DNA of 64,000 nt from Streptomyces aurantiogriseus (GCF_014649375.1 NZ_BMSX01000029.1:1-64000), one strand, 5' to 3'; counted from the stretch's first letter, positions 25,087 through 33,572 are shown. The notes: generated from the letters alone by a model not told the origin. Numbers and translations: made by a program.

Positions 25087-27999
25087 ATGAAAGGCAGACG
25101 AAGAAGCCGCTCAACCACGCTGACGCTGGCGTTCGCCCTGATCGCCGGCCTGGGAGCCACCGTCCCCGCGACGGCCGAACCCTCGTACCCCTTCCGCGAC
25201 CCGAGCCTCTCCGTGGACCGACGCGTCGACGACCTGCTCGCCCGGCTGACCCTCCCCGAGAAGATCTCCCTCCTTCACCAGCACCAGCCCGCGATCCCGC
25301 GCCTCGGCATCCGGTCCTTCCGCACCGGCACCGAGGCCCTGCACGGCGTCGCCTGGCTCGGCGAGACCACCGTCTTCCCGCAGGCCGTCGGCCTGGCCTC
25401 GGCCTGGGACCCGGAGCTGATGGAACGGGTCGGCTCGGCGGTCGGTGACGAGACCCGCGGCTTCCAGCAGGAACGCCCCGACGGCTGGGGCCTCAACCTC
25501 TGGGCCCCGGTGGTGAACCTCCTCCGCGACCCGCGCTGGGGCCGCAACGAGGAGGGCTACAGCGAGGACCCGACGCTCACCGGCGCCCTGTCCACGGCGT
25601 ACGGGAAGGGTCTGACGGGCGGCGATCCGGACCACCTCAAGACGGCTCCGACGCTGAAGCACTACCTCGCCAACAACAACGAGTGGCACCGCACGACCAC
25701 CTCCTCCGAGCTGCGCCCGCGCGTGGCCAAGGAGTACGACGAGGCGGCCTTCAGACCGGCGATCGAGGCGGACGCGGCCACCGGCGTGATGTCCTCCTAC
25801 AACCTGGTCAACGGCCGTCCCGCGACGGTGAACCCGGACCTGAACGACGTCGTCCGCACCTGGACCGACCGCGACCTGCTGAACGTGACCGACGCCTTCG
25901 CCCCCGCCAACCTCCCCGGCGACCAGCGCTACTACCCCACCCTCGCCGAGGGCGACGCGGCCGCCCTGAAGGCCGGCATCGACAGCTTCACGGACAACAG
26001 CGCGGACTCGGGCCCGACGGTCGGTGCCATCAACTCGGCGTTGCAGCAGGGCCTGCTCGAAGAAGCCGATGTCGACACGGCCGTCTCCCACATCCTCTCG
26101 GTGCGGGTCCGCCTGGGCGAGTTCGATCCGGGCGGCGGCAGGTACGGCGGGATCGACAAGTCGGTGATCAACAGCCCGAAGCACCGGAAACTGGCCCGCG
26201 AGGCGGCGACCGAGGGCGCGGTCCTCCTCAAGAACCAGGCGAACACGCTCCCCCTGAAGCCCTCCCGCAAGGACGTGGCCGTGGTCGGCCCCCTCGCCGA
26301 CACCCTCTACACCGACTGGTACTCGGGCACCCTCCCCTACGCCGTCACCCCCGCCGACGGCATCGCCGCCAAGCTCGGCACGGCCGTCACCACCAGCGAG
26401 GGCGTGGACCGCATCACGCTGAGGGACGCGGCGACGGGCAAGTACGTCACGGCGGGCACGGGCACGGCGGGCGGAGCGCTGAAGGAGAGCGCCGAAGAGC
26501 CCACCGCGCAGGCCCAGTTCGACGTGTTCGACTGGGGCCACGGCGTGCTCACCCTGCGCTCGGCGGCCAACGGCCGTTACGTCGGCTACAACTGGTCGAA
26601 CTTCGTCAACGACCAGATCCAGCCCGGCGGCTGGTTCGCCCAGCAGCAGTTCAAGCTGGAGCAGCAGCCCGACGGCACGCACCTCCTGCGCTACGCGGGC
26701 TACGAGACCGAGGAGCCCTGGTGGTCCAACCCGGTCTACCTCGGCCCAACCGGCCCGGACGGCACCCTCGGCCTGGTCCCGAAGGAGCAGGCGGCGCACT
26801 ACACGAAGAACGTGGTCAGGAGCGGCCTGGACGAGGCCGTGGCCGCGGTCAAGGGCAGGGACACCGCGGTCGTCGTGGTCGGCTCCAACCCCTCCATCAA
26901 CGGCCGTGAGGCCCACGACCGCACCGACATGGCCCTCGCCCCCGCCCAGGAAGCCCTGGTCAGAGCGGTCCGCAAGGCCAACCCGAACACGGTCGTGATC
27001 GTCGAGAACAGCTACCCCACCACGCTCGGGGCACTGCAGAAGGAGGTCCCGGCCCTCCTGTGGACCTCCCACGCCGGCCAGGAGACGGGCAACGCGCTGG
27101 CCGACCTCCTCTACGGGGACGCGAACCCCTCGGGCCGCCTCACCCAGACCTGGTACCGCTCGGAGACGGACCTCCCCTCGATCCTCGACTACGACATCAT
27201 CAAGTCCGACCGCACCTACCAGTACTTCAAGGGCCGCCCCCTCTACCCCTTCGGCCACGGCCTGTCGTACACGACCTTCCGCTACGGTGAGTTGCGGCGC
27301 GTGACCGACGGCTATCAGGTGAAGGTCACCAACACGGGCACCCGGGCGGGCGACGAGGTGGTCCAGCTCTACGTCCACCAGCGTGTCTCCCGCGACGAAC
27401 AGCCCCTGAAGCAGCTGAAGGCGTTCCAGCGGGTGTCGCTGAAACCCGGCGAGACGAGAACGGTCCGCCTGAAGCTGACCCCGTCCGACCTCGCCCACTG
27501 GGACGTCACCCGCTCGAAGTGGGCGGTGGAGACGGGCACGTACGACGTCCTGGTCGGCGCTTCCTCGTCGGACATCCGCACGAGCACGACCTGGCAGGTC
27601 AGAGGCGAGACCATCCCACCCCGTGACCTCTCCCGGGTCACCCGCGCCGAGAACTTCGACGACTACGACGCCACCCGCCTCGTCGACGAGTCCAAGGTGC
27701 GCGGCACGGCGGTGGAGGCGACGGCCGACGGAGCCTGGCTGCGCTTCAAGGACACCCGCCTCGCCCCCAGCATCACCCGCCTCACCGCCCGCGTGGCCGG
27801 CACCTCACCCGGCACAGTCGAACTCCGCCTGGGCTCCCCCACCGGCCCGCTCGCCGGCACGGCGCACACGGCCGGCACGGGATCGCCGTACACGTACGAA
27901 ACGGTGACTGCGGACCTGTCGGCGGCTGCGAAGGGCCGTACGGACGTGTACCTGGTGCTGAGCGAGGGGCTGCGCCTGTCGACGTTCAGCCTGAGCTGA
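25087..27999 (+). CDS. Secreted multidomain GH3 beta-glycosidase
   Basis: The 970-residue protein has a signal peptide (basic start, TLTLAFALIAGLGATVPATAEP, cleaved near residue 32). The GH3 barrel includes TEALHGVAWLGETTVFPQAV, PRWGRNEEGYSEDP, LKHYLANNNEW and the nucleophile Asp269 in LNVTDAFAP. The second GH3 domain is split by a ~120-residue beta-trefoil/fascin-like insert (about 438-557: TGKYVTAGTG, NGRYVGYNW). After a fibronectin-type domain (PLYPFGHGLSYTTF) comes a CBM6-like C-terminal module (851-970). It most resembles beta-xylosidase/beta-glucosidase members; the exact linkage is not readable. The ATG at 25087 follows GAAGGAGCCGTGAC. It is the last gene of the operon, 53 bases after the repressor, and supplies sugars to the importer. 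Confidence 0.88.
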   Translation: MKGRRRSRSTTLTLAFALIAGLGATVPATAEPSYPFRDPSLSVDRRVDDLLARLTLPEKISLLHQHQPAIPRLGIRSFRTGTEALHGVAWLGETTVFPQAVGLASAWDPELMERVGSAVGDETRGFQQERPDGWGLNLWAPVVNLLRDPRWGRNEEGYSEDPTLTGALSTAYGKGLTGGDPDHLKTAPTLKHYLANNNEWHRTTTSSELRPRVAKEYDEAAFRPAIEADAATGVMSSYNLVNGRPATVNPDLNDVVRTWTDRDLLNVTDAFAPANLPGDQRYYPTLAEGDAAALKAGIDSFTDNSADSGPTVGAINSALQQGLLEEADVDTAVSHILSVRVRLGEFDPGGGRYGGIDKSVINSPKHRKLAREAATEGAVLLKNQANTLPLKPSRKDVAVVGPLADTLYTDWYSGTLPYAVTPADGIAAKLGTAVTTSEGVDRITLRDAATGKYVTAGTGTAGGALKESAEEPTAQAQFDVFDWGHGVLTLRSAANGRYVGYNWSNFVNDQIQPGGWFAQQQFKLEQQPDGTHLLRYAGYETEEPWWSNPVYLGPTGPDGTLGLVPKEQAAHYTKNVVRSGLDEAVAAVKGRDTAVVVVGSNPSINGREAHDRTDMALAPAQEALVRAVRKANPNTVVIVENSYPTTLGALQKEVPALLWTSHAGQETGNALADLLYGDANPSGRLTQTWYRSETDLPSILDYDIIKSDRTYQYFKGRPLYPFGHGLSYTTFRYGELRRVTDGYQVKVTNTGTRAGDEVVQLYVHQRVSRDEQPLKQLKAFQRVSLKPGETRTVRLKLTPSDLAHWDVTRSKWAVETGTYDVLVGASSSDIRTSTTWQVRGETIPPRDLSRVTRAENFDDYDATRLVDESKVRGTAVEATADGAWLRFKDTRLAPSITRLTARVAGTSPGTVELRLGSPTGPLAGTAHTAGTGSPYTYETVTADLSAAAKGRTDVYLVLSEGLRLSTFSLS

Positions 28000-28010
28000 G
28001 CCGCACACAA

Positions 28011-28048
28011 CAGAAGACCCCGCCCCTCGAAAGGGGCGGGGTCTTCTG
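28011..28048. terminator. Strong bidirectional terminator between GH3 gene and ssrA
   Basis: Perfect 17-base arms (28011-28027 and 28032-28048) close a CGAA tetraloop. It follows the GH3 stop by 11 bases on the plus strand and lies just beyond the tmRNA 3' end on the minus strand, so it serves both. Confidence 0.92.
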
Positions 28049-28066
28049 TTCACATGGGATGTCTCG

Positions 28067-28468
28067 TGGAGATGGCGGGAATCGAACCCGCGTCCAACGG
28101 TGCGGAACCAGGGCTTCTCCGTGTGCAGTTCGCTGTGCTTTTCTCGGCCCCGGCGATCACGCGAACAAGTCGCCGACGGGCCCAGTCACTGTTTGGTTTC
28201 CCTCTTCACCCCGTGACCGGGATCAAGGTTTAGTTCCCTAGCTGATGCCAGGATCCGGGTCGGGAACGAGCCCGGGCTGACACTCCCTATGTAAGGGGCA
28301 GTTGCCTAGCTACCTGAGATCAGGCAGCGAGGGCGAACTGCGTCGCCTTGGGAGAATCGCTCTTGATAGTGGCGATTATTTTTTTCGGCCTGTGGTTTAC
28401 GAGATCATGGCCGCTTCCTCGACACGCTTCCCCTGCTTCGACAACCGCTGTCGAAACCGATCATCCCC
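28067..28468 (-). ncRNA. ssrA: Transfer-messenger RNA (tmRNA)
   Basis: The RNA (about 402 nt) begins GGGGATGATCGGTTTCGACA and ends with a T-arm, GGTTCGATTCCCGCC, followed by CATCTCCA, which pairs with the 5' end. The encoded 3' end continues CGA, not CCA, so CCA is added after processing. The tag frame runs from the resume codon GCC at 28373 to TGA at 28320 and encodes ATIKSDSPKATQFALAA, ending in the ALAA protease signal; UAAUC precedes the resume codon. It rescues stalled ribosomes together with SmpB, encoded just upstream on the same strand. The region 28469-28621 must hold its promoter; a possible -10 is TACGAT (minus strand, 28534-28529). Confidence 0.95.
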
Positions 28469-28621
28469 ATGTTGATTTTTCAATCCCTCCGAAGAGGGGC
28501 TCTCGCACCCGCGTGGAGTGCAGGTGCCATCGTACGTGACCAACGCGCACCGATGCCACCTTATTCCCGCCGCCCGGTGAGCGCCCGGCGAGCCACCGGC
28601 GAGCGGACGGTGAACGGCCGG

Positions 28622-29164
28622 CTACGCGCCCCGCTGCCGCCGCTTGGCCGCGGCGATCGCCCGCTCCGTGTCCCGGCGGTCCTGCTTCTCCCGCAGGGTC
28701 TGCCGCTTGTCGTACTCCTTCTTGCCTCGCGCCAGCGCGATCTCGGCCTTCGCCCGGCCGTCCTTGAAGTACAGGGCGAGGGGCACGATCGTGTGACCCG
28801 TCTCCTCCGACTTGGCCGCCAGCTTGTCGATCTCCTCCCGGTGGAGGAGCAGCTTGCGCTTGCGGCGCACGGAGTGGTTGGTCCAGGTGCCCTGGAAGTA
28901 CTCCGGGATGTGGGCGTTGTACAGCCAGGCCTCGCCGCCGTCGATCTGCACGAAGCCGTCGGTCAGCGTGGCCCGTCCCTGACGCAGCGACTTCACCTCG
29001 GTGCCGGTGAGCACGAGACCGGCCTCGTAGGTGTCGATGATCGCGTAGTCGTGCCGGGCCTTCTTGTTCTGCGCGACAATCTTGCGCTGGCCCTTGGTCT
29101 TGTCCGCGGCCGGCTTGCCCTGCTTCGGCTGGGACTCTTTCGGTACGTACATTCCCTTGCTCAT
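28622..29164 (-). CDS. smpB: SsrA-binding protein SmpB
   Basis: SmpB binds the tRNA-like part of tmRNA and brings it to stalled ribosomes. The core is typical: IVAQNKKARHDYAIIDTYEAG, GTEVKSLRQGRATLTDGFVQ, NAHIPEYFQGTWTNHSV, and the basic C-terminal tail YDKRQTLREKQDRRD. The chosen start gives 180 residues, some 20 longer than E. coli SmpB because of an N-terminal Lys/Gln/Pro-rich extension (KESQPKQGKPAADKTKG). A second ATG four codons later (MYVPKE) is possible. The gene is directly upstream of ssrA, the usual arrangement in Streptomyces. Confidence 0.95.
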   Translation of the reverse strand: MSKGMYVPKESQPKQGKPAADKTKGQRKIVAQNKKARHDYAIIDTYEAGLVLTGTEVKSLRQGRATLTDGFVQIDGGEAWLYNAHIPEYFQGTWTNHSVRRKRKLLLHREEIDKLAAKSEETGHTIVPLALYFKDGRAKAEIALARGKKEYDKRQTLREKQDRRDTERAIAAAKRRQRGA

Positions 29165-29244
29165 AGTGCGGCCATTTTCGCACCTGGAGGGGGCCTGGGG
29201 GAAAGCCGATTACGAGGCCGGTGGACGGCCGGGGAACCGCACGC

Positions 29245-30414
29245 TCAGGACGCGTCCCCGAGGCCGCTGAGGACGGTCTCGGCGCGCTCCAGCGCCCTGT
29301 CGTCGGCCTCCAGGTCCGGGGTGATGCCGGTGCCGTCGACGGTGTGGCCGGAGGGGGTGCGGTAGTGGCCGACGGTCAGCTCGGCGACGGAGCCGTCGGG
29401 CAGCCGGCTCGGCATCTGGACCGAGCCCTTACCGAAGGTGCGGGAGCCCACGACGACCGCGCGGCCGCGGTCCTGCAGGGCGCCGGTGAGCAGCTCGGCC
29501 GCGCTCATCGTGCCGCCGTCGACCAGCGCGACCAGCGGTCTTGTGGTGTCGCCGCCCGGCTCGGCGTGCAGGGCGCGCTGCTCGCCCTCGACGTCGTAGG
29601 TGGCGACGAGGCCGCCGTCGAGGAAGGCGGAGGCGGTGGAGACGGCCTCGGTGACCAGGCCGCCGGAGTTCCCCCGCAGATCCAGCACGATCCCGGTGCC
29701 GGCCGGGGCCCGGCGTACGGCGGTACGGACGGTGTCGCCGACGCCCTTGGTGAACGCGGCGATCCTGATGACGGTGACGCCGCCGGCGAGGGTGCGCACG
29801 GTGACCGAGTCGGTGGACAGGCGGGCCCGGCGCAGCGTCTCGGTCCACGCGCGTGTGCCGCGCTCCAGGCCGAGACGGACGGTGGTGCCGGCGGGCGCGT
29901 CCGTGGCGTCACCGCGCAGTAAGGAGACGACCTCGGTGACCGGGCGTCCGTCGACCGCCTGCCCGTCGACGCTGCGCAGCCGGTCGCCCGCGCGGATCCC
30001 GGCGGCGGCCGCGGGCGACCCGGACTGCACCTTGGTGACCTCGATCCGGCCGTCCCGCTCGCGCCGCGCCTCAAGACCGACACCGGTGTACCGGCCGTCG
30101 AGGGACTCCGCGAACTCCTCGTACTCGCCCTCGGAGTACACCGCGGCCCACCGGTCCCCGCTGCGGCTGACGGCCCGCTCGGCGGCCTCCAGGGGCGACT
30201 TTCCGTCGGCCATCGCCTCCTCGGCGGCCCTGGTCACCGCCTCGGGGTTGCCGACGGGGGCGGCGGCACGGGCCTCGCCGGACGCGCTCCCGCCGCCGTC
30301 GCCCGGCAACGAGCCGGTCGCCGCGCCCGCGACGAGCACACTCGCGAACACCAACGTCAGGGCAGCCCCACGGCCGAAGCGGCGGGACGGACAGAACGGG
30401 TCACGGCCTGACAT
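29245..30414 (-). CDS. Secreted carboxyl-terminal processing protease, family S41
   Basis: The 389-residue protein has an N-terminal signal or anchor (GRGAALTLVFASVLVAGAA). A PDZ domain covers about residues 110-195 (GVGLEARRERDGRIEVTKVQ, GIRAGDRLRSVDGQAVDG). The S41 catalytic domain has LDLRGNSGGLVTEAV, the catalytic Ser in DGGTMSAAELLTGAL and the Lys in RTFGKGSVQ. It cleaves proteins from their C-termini outside the membrane. It sits directly behind ftsX; the frame even reaches a GTG overlapping the ftsX end, so it is probably co-transcribed with ftsEX. I chose the ATG at 30414, which puts the signal sequence near the start. Its ribosome-binding site is weak. Confidence 0.88.
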   Translation of the reverse strand: MSGRDPFCPSRRFGRGAALTLVFASVLVAGAATGSLPGDGGGSASGEARAAAPVGNPEAVTRAAEEAMADGKSPLEAAERAVSRSGDRWAAVYSEGEYEEFAESLDGRYTGVGLEARRERDGRIEVTKVQSGSPAAAAGIRAGDRLRSVDGQAVDGRPVTEVVSLLRGDATDAPAGTTVRLGLERGTRAWTETLRRARLSTDSVTVRTLAGGVTVIRIAAFTKGVGDTVRTAVRRAPAGTGIVLDLRGNSGGLVTEAVSTASAFLDGGLVATYDVEGEQRALHAEPGGDTTRPLVALVDGGTMSAAELLTGALQDRGRAVVVGSRTFGKGSVQMPSRLPDGSVAELTVGHYRTPSGHTVDGTGITPDLEADDRALERAETVLSGLGDAS

Positions 30415-30482
30415 GGCGGTGAGTCTAGGGGAACGCGAAGGGGCCGCACGGTCGCTTGCCCGTACGACCCCCTTGGCATGCG

Positions 30483-31400
30483 TCACACCTTCAGGTACTT
30501 GCGCAGCGCGAAGAACGCGGCCAGCGCCGGCATCAGCAGGCTGGTGGCGAGGATGAGCGGAAGCTTCGTCAGGACGGCGTCCCAGCCGATGAAGTTGATC
30601 AGATTCAGCTTCTCGGACAGGGCGAGCCCGTGGTCGATGATGAAGTACCGCGCGACGACGAGGAATCCGCAGGCGACCGTACCGCCGATGAGACCGGCGA
30701 CCGCGGCCTCCGCGATGAACGGCGCCTGGATGTAGAAGCCGGAGGCACCGACGAGCCGCATGATCCCGGTCTCACGCCGTCGGCTGAACGCCGAGACACG
30801 CACGGTGTTGACGATCAGCATGAGGGCCACGACGAGCATCAGCGCCATCACGGCCCGCGCCGCCCAGTTCATGCCGTTGAGCAGCCCGAAGAGGTTGTCC
30901 AGGATCCCCTTCTGGTCCTGCACCGACTGCACCCCGTCCCGCCCGTCGAAGGCGGTCGCGATGACCTGGTACTTCTCCGGGTCCTTCAGCTTGATGCGGT
31001 ACGACTCCTGCATCTGGTCCGGCGTGAGGGAGGCGGCCAGCGGGGAGTCGCCGAACTGCTCCTTGTAGTGCTTGTAGGCGTCGTCCTGCGACTCGTAGCT
31101 GACCGTGTCGACGACCGACATCTTGTCCAGGTCGGTCTTGATCTGCTTCTTCTGGTCGTCGGTCACCGCGCCCTTGGCACAGTTGGGGTCGGACTCGGCG
31201 TCGCTCTTGTTGCAGAGGAAGATCGAGACGTTGACCTTGTCGTACCAGTAGCCCTTCATCGTGTTGACCTGGTCGCTCATCAGGAGCGAGCCGCCGAAGA
31301 GCGCCAGGGACAGGGCGACGGAGACGATGACGGCGAAGGTCATCGTCAGGTTGCGACGGAGACCGACACCGATCTCGGAGAGTACGAACTGGGCGCGCAT
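30483..31400 (-). CDS. ftsX: FtsX, membrane subunit of the FtsEX cell-division complex
   Basis: The 305-residue protein has the FtsX layout. One N-terminal helix (TFAVIVSVALSLALFGGSLL) precedes a ~130-residue extracytoplasmic domain, then three C-terminal helices (VMALMLVVALMLIVNTVRV and others) with the MacB/FtsX-type segment FSRRRETGIMRLVGASGFYI. FtsEX transmits ATP hydrolysis across the membrane to activate peptidoglycan hydrolases at division or sporulation septa. The outer domain has two cysteines (LCNKS and PNCAKG) that could form a disulfide. It follows ftsE by 36 bases. Confidence 0.95.
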   Translation of the reverse strand: MRAQFVLSEIGVGLRRNLTMTFAVIVSVALSLALFGGSLLMSDQVNTMKGYWYDKVNVSIFLCNKSDAESDPNCAKGAVTDDQKKQIKTDLDKMSVVDTVSYESQDDAYKHYKEQFGDSPLAASLTPDQMQESYRIKLKDPEKYQVIATAFDGRDGVQSVQDQKGILDNLFGLLNGMNWAARAVMALMLVVALMLIVNTVRVSAFSRRRETGIMRLVGASGFYIQAPFIAEAAVAGLIGGTVACGFLVVARYFIIDHGLALSEKLNLINFIGWDAVLTKLPLILATSLLMPALAAFFALRKYLKV

Positions 31401-31436
31401 GGCGTGTTCTTGAGGCCTTTCCGTGGACGGTCGCGG

Positions 31437-32126
31437 TCAGTGCTGGTAGCCGTAGACGCCGCGTGCCTGGTCGCGGACGAGGCGGCCCTTCTCCAGCTCG
31501 ATGACGCGCTTGCGCATCTGGTCCACGATGTTCTGGTCGTGCGTCGCCATCACCACGGTGGTGCCCGTCCGGTTGATGCGGTCGAGCAGCTTCATGATGC
31601 CGACGGAGGTCTGCGGGTCGAGGTTGCCGGTGGGCTCGTCGGCGATGAGCAGCTTGGGCCGGTTCACGAAGGCCCGCGCGATGGCCACCCGCTGCTGCTC
31701 ACCACCGGACAGCTCACCGGGCATCCGGTCCTCCTTGCCGCCGAGCCCGACGAGGTCGAGCACCTGCGGCACGGACTTGCGGATCTCGCCGCGCGACTTG
31801 CCGATGACCTCCTGCGCGAAGGCGACGTTCTCCGCCACCGTCTTGTTCGGCAGCAGCCGGAAGTCCTGGAACACCGTCCCCAACTGGCGGCGCATCTGCG
31901 GCACCTTCCAGTTGGAGAGACGCGCGAGGTCCTTGCCCAGGACGTGCACCTGACCGTGACTGCACCGCTCCTCGCGGAGGATCAGCCGCAGGAAGGTGGA
32001 CTTACCGGAGCCGGAGGACCCCACGAGGAACACGAACTCGCCCTTCTCCACCTCGAGGGACACATCCCTGAGTGCGGGGCGGGTCTGCTTGGGGTAGACC
32101 TTGGAGACGTTGTCGAATCGGATCAC
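31437..32126 (-). CDS. ftsE: FtsE, ATPase subunit of the FtsEX complex
   Basis: The 229-residue protein is an ABC ATPase with Walker A VGSSGSGKSTFLRL (residues ~36-49), the signature LSGGEQQRVAIARAF, Walker B LLIADEPTGNLD and switch His in MATHDQ. It energises FtsX for division. I set the start at the GTG 32126 (VIRFDNVSKVYPKQ), which gives the normal FtsE length; the frame is open for another 20 codons that do not fit the family. No clear Shine-Dalgarno precedes it. The 249-bp divergent region 32127-32375 carries promoters for ftsE and for a small plus-strand gene. Confidence 0.95.
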   Translation of the reverse strand: MIRFDNVSKVYPKQTRPALRDVSLEVEKGEFVFLVGSSGSGKSTFLRLILREERCSHGQVHVLGKDLARLSNWKVPQMRRQLGTVFQDFRLLPNKTVAENVAFAQEVIGKSRGEIRKSVPQVLDLVGLGGKEDRMPGELSGGEQQRVAIARAFVNRPKLLIADEPTGNLDPQTSVGIMKLLDRINRTGTTVVMATHDQNIVDQMRKRVIELEKGRLVRDQARGVYGYQH

Positions 32127-32375
32127 GGATGCACCACGGGTCGCCGGGGGTAGATGAGCGTGACCATACGCGAACCGGGTACGCATGCGCAGTCACCGGT
32201 TGCGGTTGCGCGGGGCTTGTGCACTTTTGTACCGGGCAGGGCTTCTGGAGTGGTCGCAGGGCAGCTCTCCCGGCGCCCGCGCAGCCTCCGGAGGAACCTG
32301 GCACAGTGGTGAGGGGGAACGTTCGCGCTTCTGTGAGCGTTGTGTACATGGAACCGGTGCAAGGAGGGCGAGCGC

Positions 32376-32567
32376 ATGACGTACGACCGGCTGGTGTGCG
32401 CTAACTGCGCGGCGCCCGTGAGCGAGGGCCGGTGCCCCGTGTGCCGCGCGAACCGCGAGCGGATGCAGCAGGAGAACTTCTTCGCGGGTCTCAACCCGAT
32501 GGCGCTGATCGCGCTGCTGGCGGTGCTGGTGGCGGCGGTGGCGCTGCTGGCCCACCAGACCGCGTAA
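32376..32567 (+). CDS. Small zinc-ribbon membrane protein
   Basis: This 63-residue protein has an N-terminal zinc ribbon with two CxxC pairs, VCANC (8-11) and RCPVC (20-23), a short amphipathic link (RANRERMQQENFFAGLNP) and one membrane helix (about 42-60, ALIALLAVLVAAVALLA). The ATG at 32376 follows AAGGAGGGCGAGCGC, a strong ribosome-binding site; an upstream in-frame ATG at 32340 has none. The function is unknown. It is divergent from ftsE and ends at a shared terminator with the convergent surface protein gene. Confidence 0.8.
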   Translation: MTYDRLVCANCAAPVSEGRCPVCRANRERMQQENFFAGLNPMALIALLAVLVAAVALLAHQTA

Positions 32568-32584
32568 AGACGTCGTACGACGCC

Positions 32585-32620
32585 GAAGGGGCCCGGAGCA
32601 GGCAAGCTCCGGGCCCCTTC
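32585..32620. terminator. Bidirectional terminator between convergent genes
   Basis: Perfect 15-base arms, GAAGGGGCCCGGAGC and its complement (32606-32620), around a 6-base loop. It ends the zinc-ribbon gene (plus) and the LAETG surface-protein gene (minus). Confidence 0.9.
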
Positions 32621-32657
32621 ACATGCGCGCGTACGGTACGTACGGACGCGACTACCG

Positions 32658-33572
32658 TCAGGCGGCGGCCGCCCCGCCACGGCCCTCGACAAGGCGCGGC
32701 AGCACACGGAAGCCGATGCCGCCGGCGATCATCGTCGCGGCGCCGATGATCAGGAAGGTGGTCTGACCGGCACCGGTCTCGGCCAGCTCCTTGCCACCGC
32801 CCTGGGCGGCCGCGTCGGAGGTGGAGTCCGAGGTGTCGGTCAGCGCGGAGCTGCCGGCCTCCTGGACGGAGGTGCCGTCGGGGGTGGTGCCGGAGCCGCC
32901 GGTGGTGCTGGTGCTGCCGCCGGTGGAGTCGCCGCCCGTGGTGGAGCTACCACCGGTGCTGGACGAACCGCCGTTGTTGCCGGCACCGCCGTTGTTACCG
33001 GCACCGCCGTTGTTGCCCGCGCCGCCGTCGTTACCGGCGCCACCGTTGTTGCCCGCACCGCCGTCGTTACCGGCACCGCCGTCGTTACCGGCACCGCCGT
33101 CGTTACCGGCACCGCCGTCGTTACCGGCGCCACCGTCGTTACCGGCGCCACCGTCGTTGCCCGCGCCGCCGTCGTTGCCCGCGCCACCGTCGTTGCCCGC
33201 GCCACCGTCGTTACCGGCACCGCCGTCGTTGCCCGCGCCACCGTCGTTGCCCGCGCCACCGTCGTTACCGGCACCGCCGTCGTTGCCCGCGCCACCGTCG
33301 TTACCGGCACCGCCGTCGTTACCGGCACCGCCGTCGTTGCCCGCACCGCCGTCGTTGCCGGCGGCGGTACCACCGGGGTCGCAGTCCGGAGTGACTTCGA
33401 TGGTGCAGTCCTGCGTGGTGACGTCGACGTCGACGGACGTCTCGACGAGGCCGCTCAGGCCGCCCTCGTCACCGGCGGCCGAAGCCACACCCGCCACGGT
33501 CAGCGAGGCGCCCGCCGCGATCACGGCGCCGGCGGCGATGCGCGCGACCCGGATCCGCGTCTTCTTGGTCAT
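32658..33572 (-). CDS. Sortase-anchored hexapeptide-repeat surface protein
   Basis: The 304-residue protein has a signal peptide (VARIAAGAVIAAGASLTVAG, cleaved after ASA near residue 31). A short domain with two Cys (TTQDCTIEVTPDCDPGG) follows, then 22 tandem hexapeptides of the form GGAGND or GGAGNN. A Ser/Thr/Gly-rich spacer leads to the sorting signal LAETG, a hydrophobic helix (FLIIGAATMIAGGIGF) and a basic tail. LAxTG is the motif used by Streptomyces class E sortases, as in long chaplins, so the protein is probably covalently bound to peptidoglycan. The ATG at 33572 follows GGGGGTAGC. I do not know a named family; the repeat could form an extended Asn/Asp-Gly rod or bind metal. Confidence 0.85.
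   Translation of the reverse strand: MTKKTRIRVARIAAGAVIAAGASLTVAGVASAAGDEGGLSGLVETSVDVDVTTQDCTIEVTPDCDPGGTAAGNDGGAGNDGGAGNDGGAGNDGGAGNDGGAGNDGGAGNDGGAGNDGGAGNDGGAGNDGGAGNDGGAGNDGGAGNDGGAGNDGGAGNDGGAGNDGGAGNDGGAGNNGGAGNDGGAGNNGGAGNNGGAGNNGGSSSTGGSSTTGGDSTGGSTSTTGGSGTTPDGTSVQEAGSSALTDTSDSTSDAAAQGGGKELAETGAGQTTFLIIGAATMIAGGIGFRVLPRLVEGRGGAAAA
32969..33360. repeat. 18-bp tandem repeat, ~22 copies, coding
   Basis: Units of the type CCGTCGTTACCGGCACCG alternate with TTGCCCGCG variants. The copies differ mainly at third codon positions, while the GGAGN(D/N) peptide is kept, so selection acts on the protein. The four GNN units are clustered near the C-terminal end of the array (low coordinates). Confidence 0.95.

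Noticed and set aside
28067..28110. tRNA-like T-arm suggesting a separate tRNA gene
   Set aside because: There is no anticodon arm; it is the 3' part of tmRNA and pairs with the 5' end at 28468.
32969..33360. Short regular repeats resembling a CRISPR array
   Set aside because: The 18-bp units are contiguous, without spacers, in frame and part of a secreted protein.
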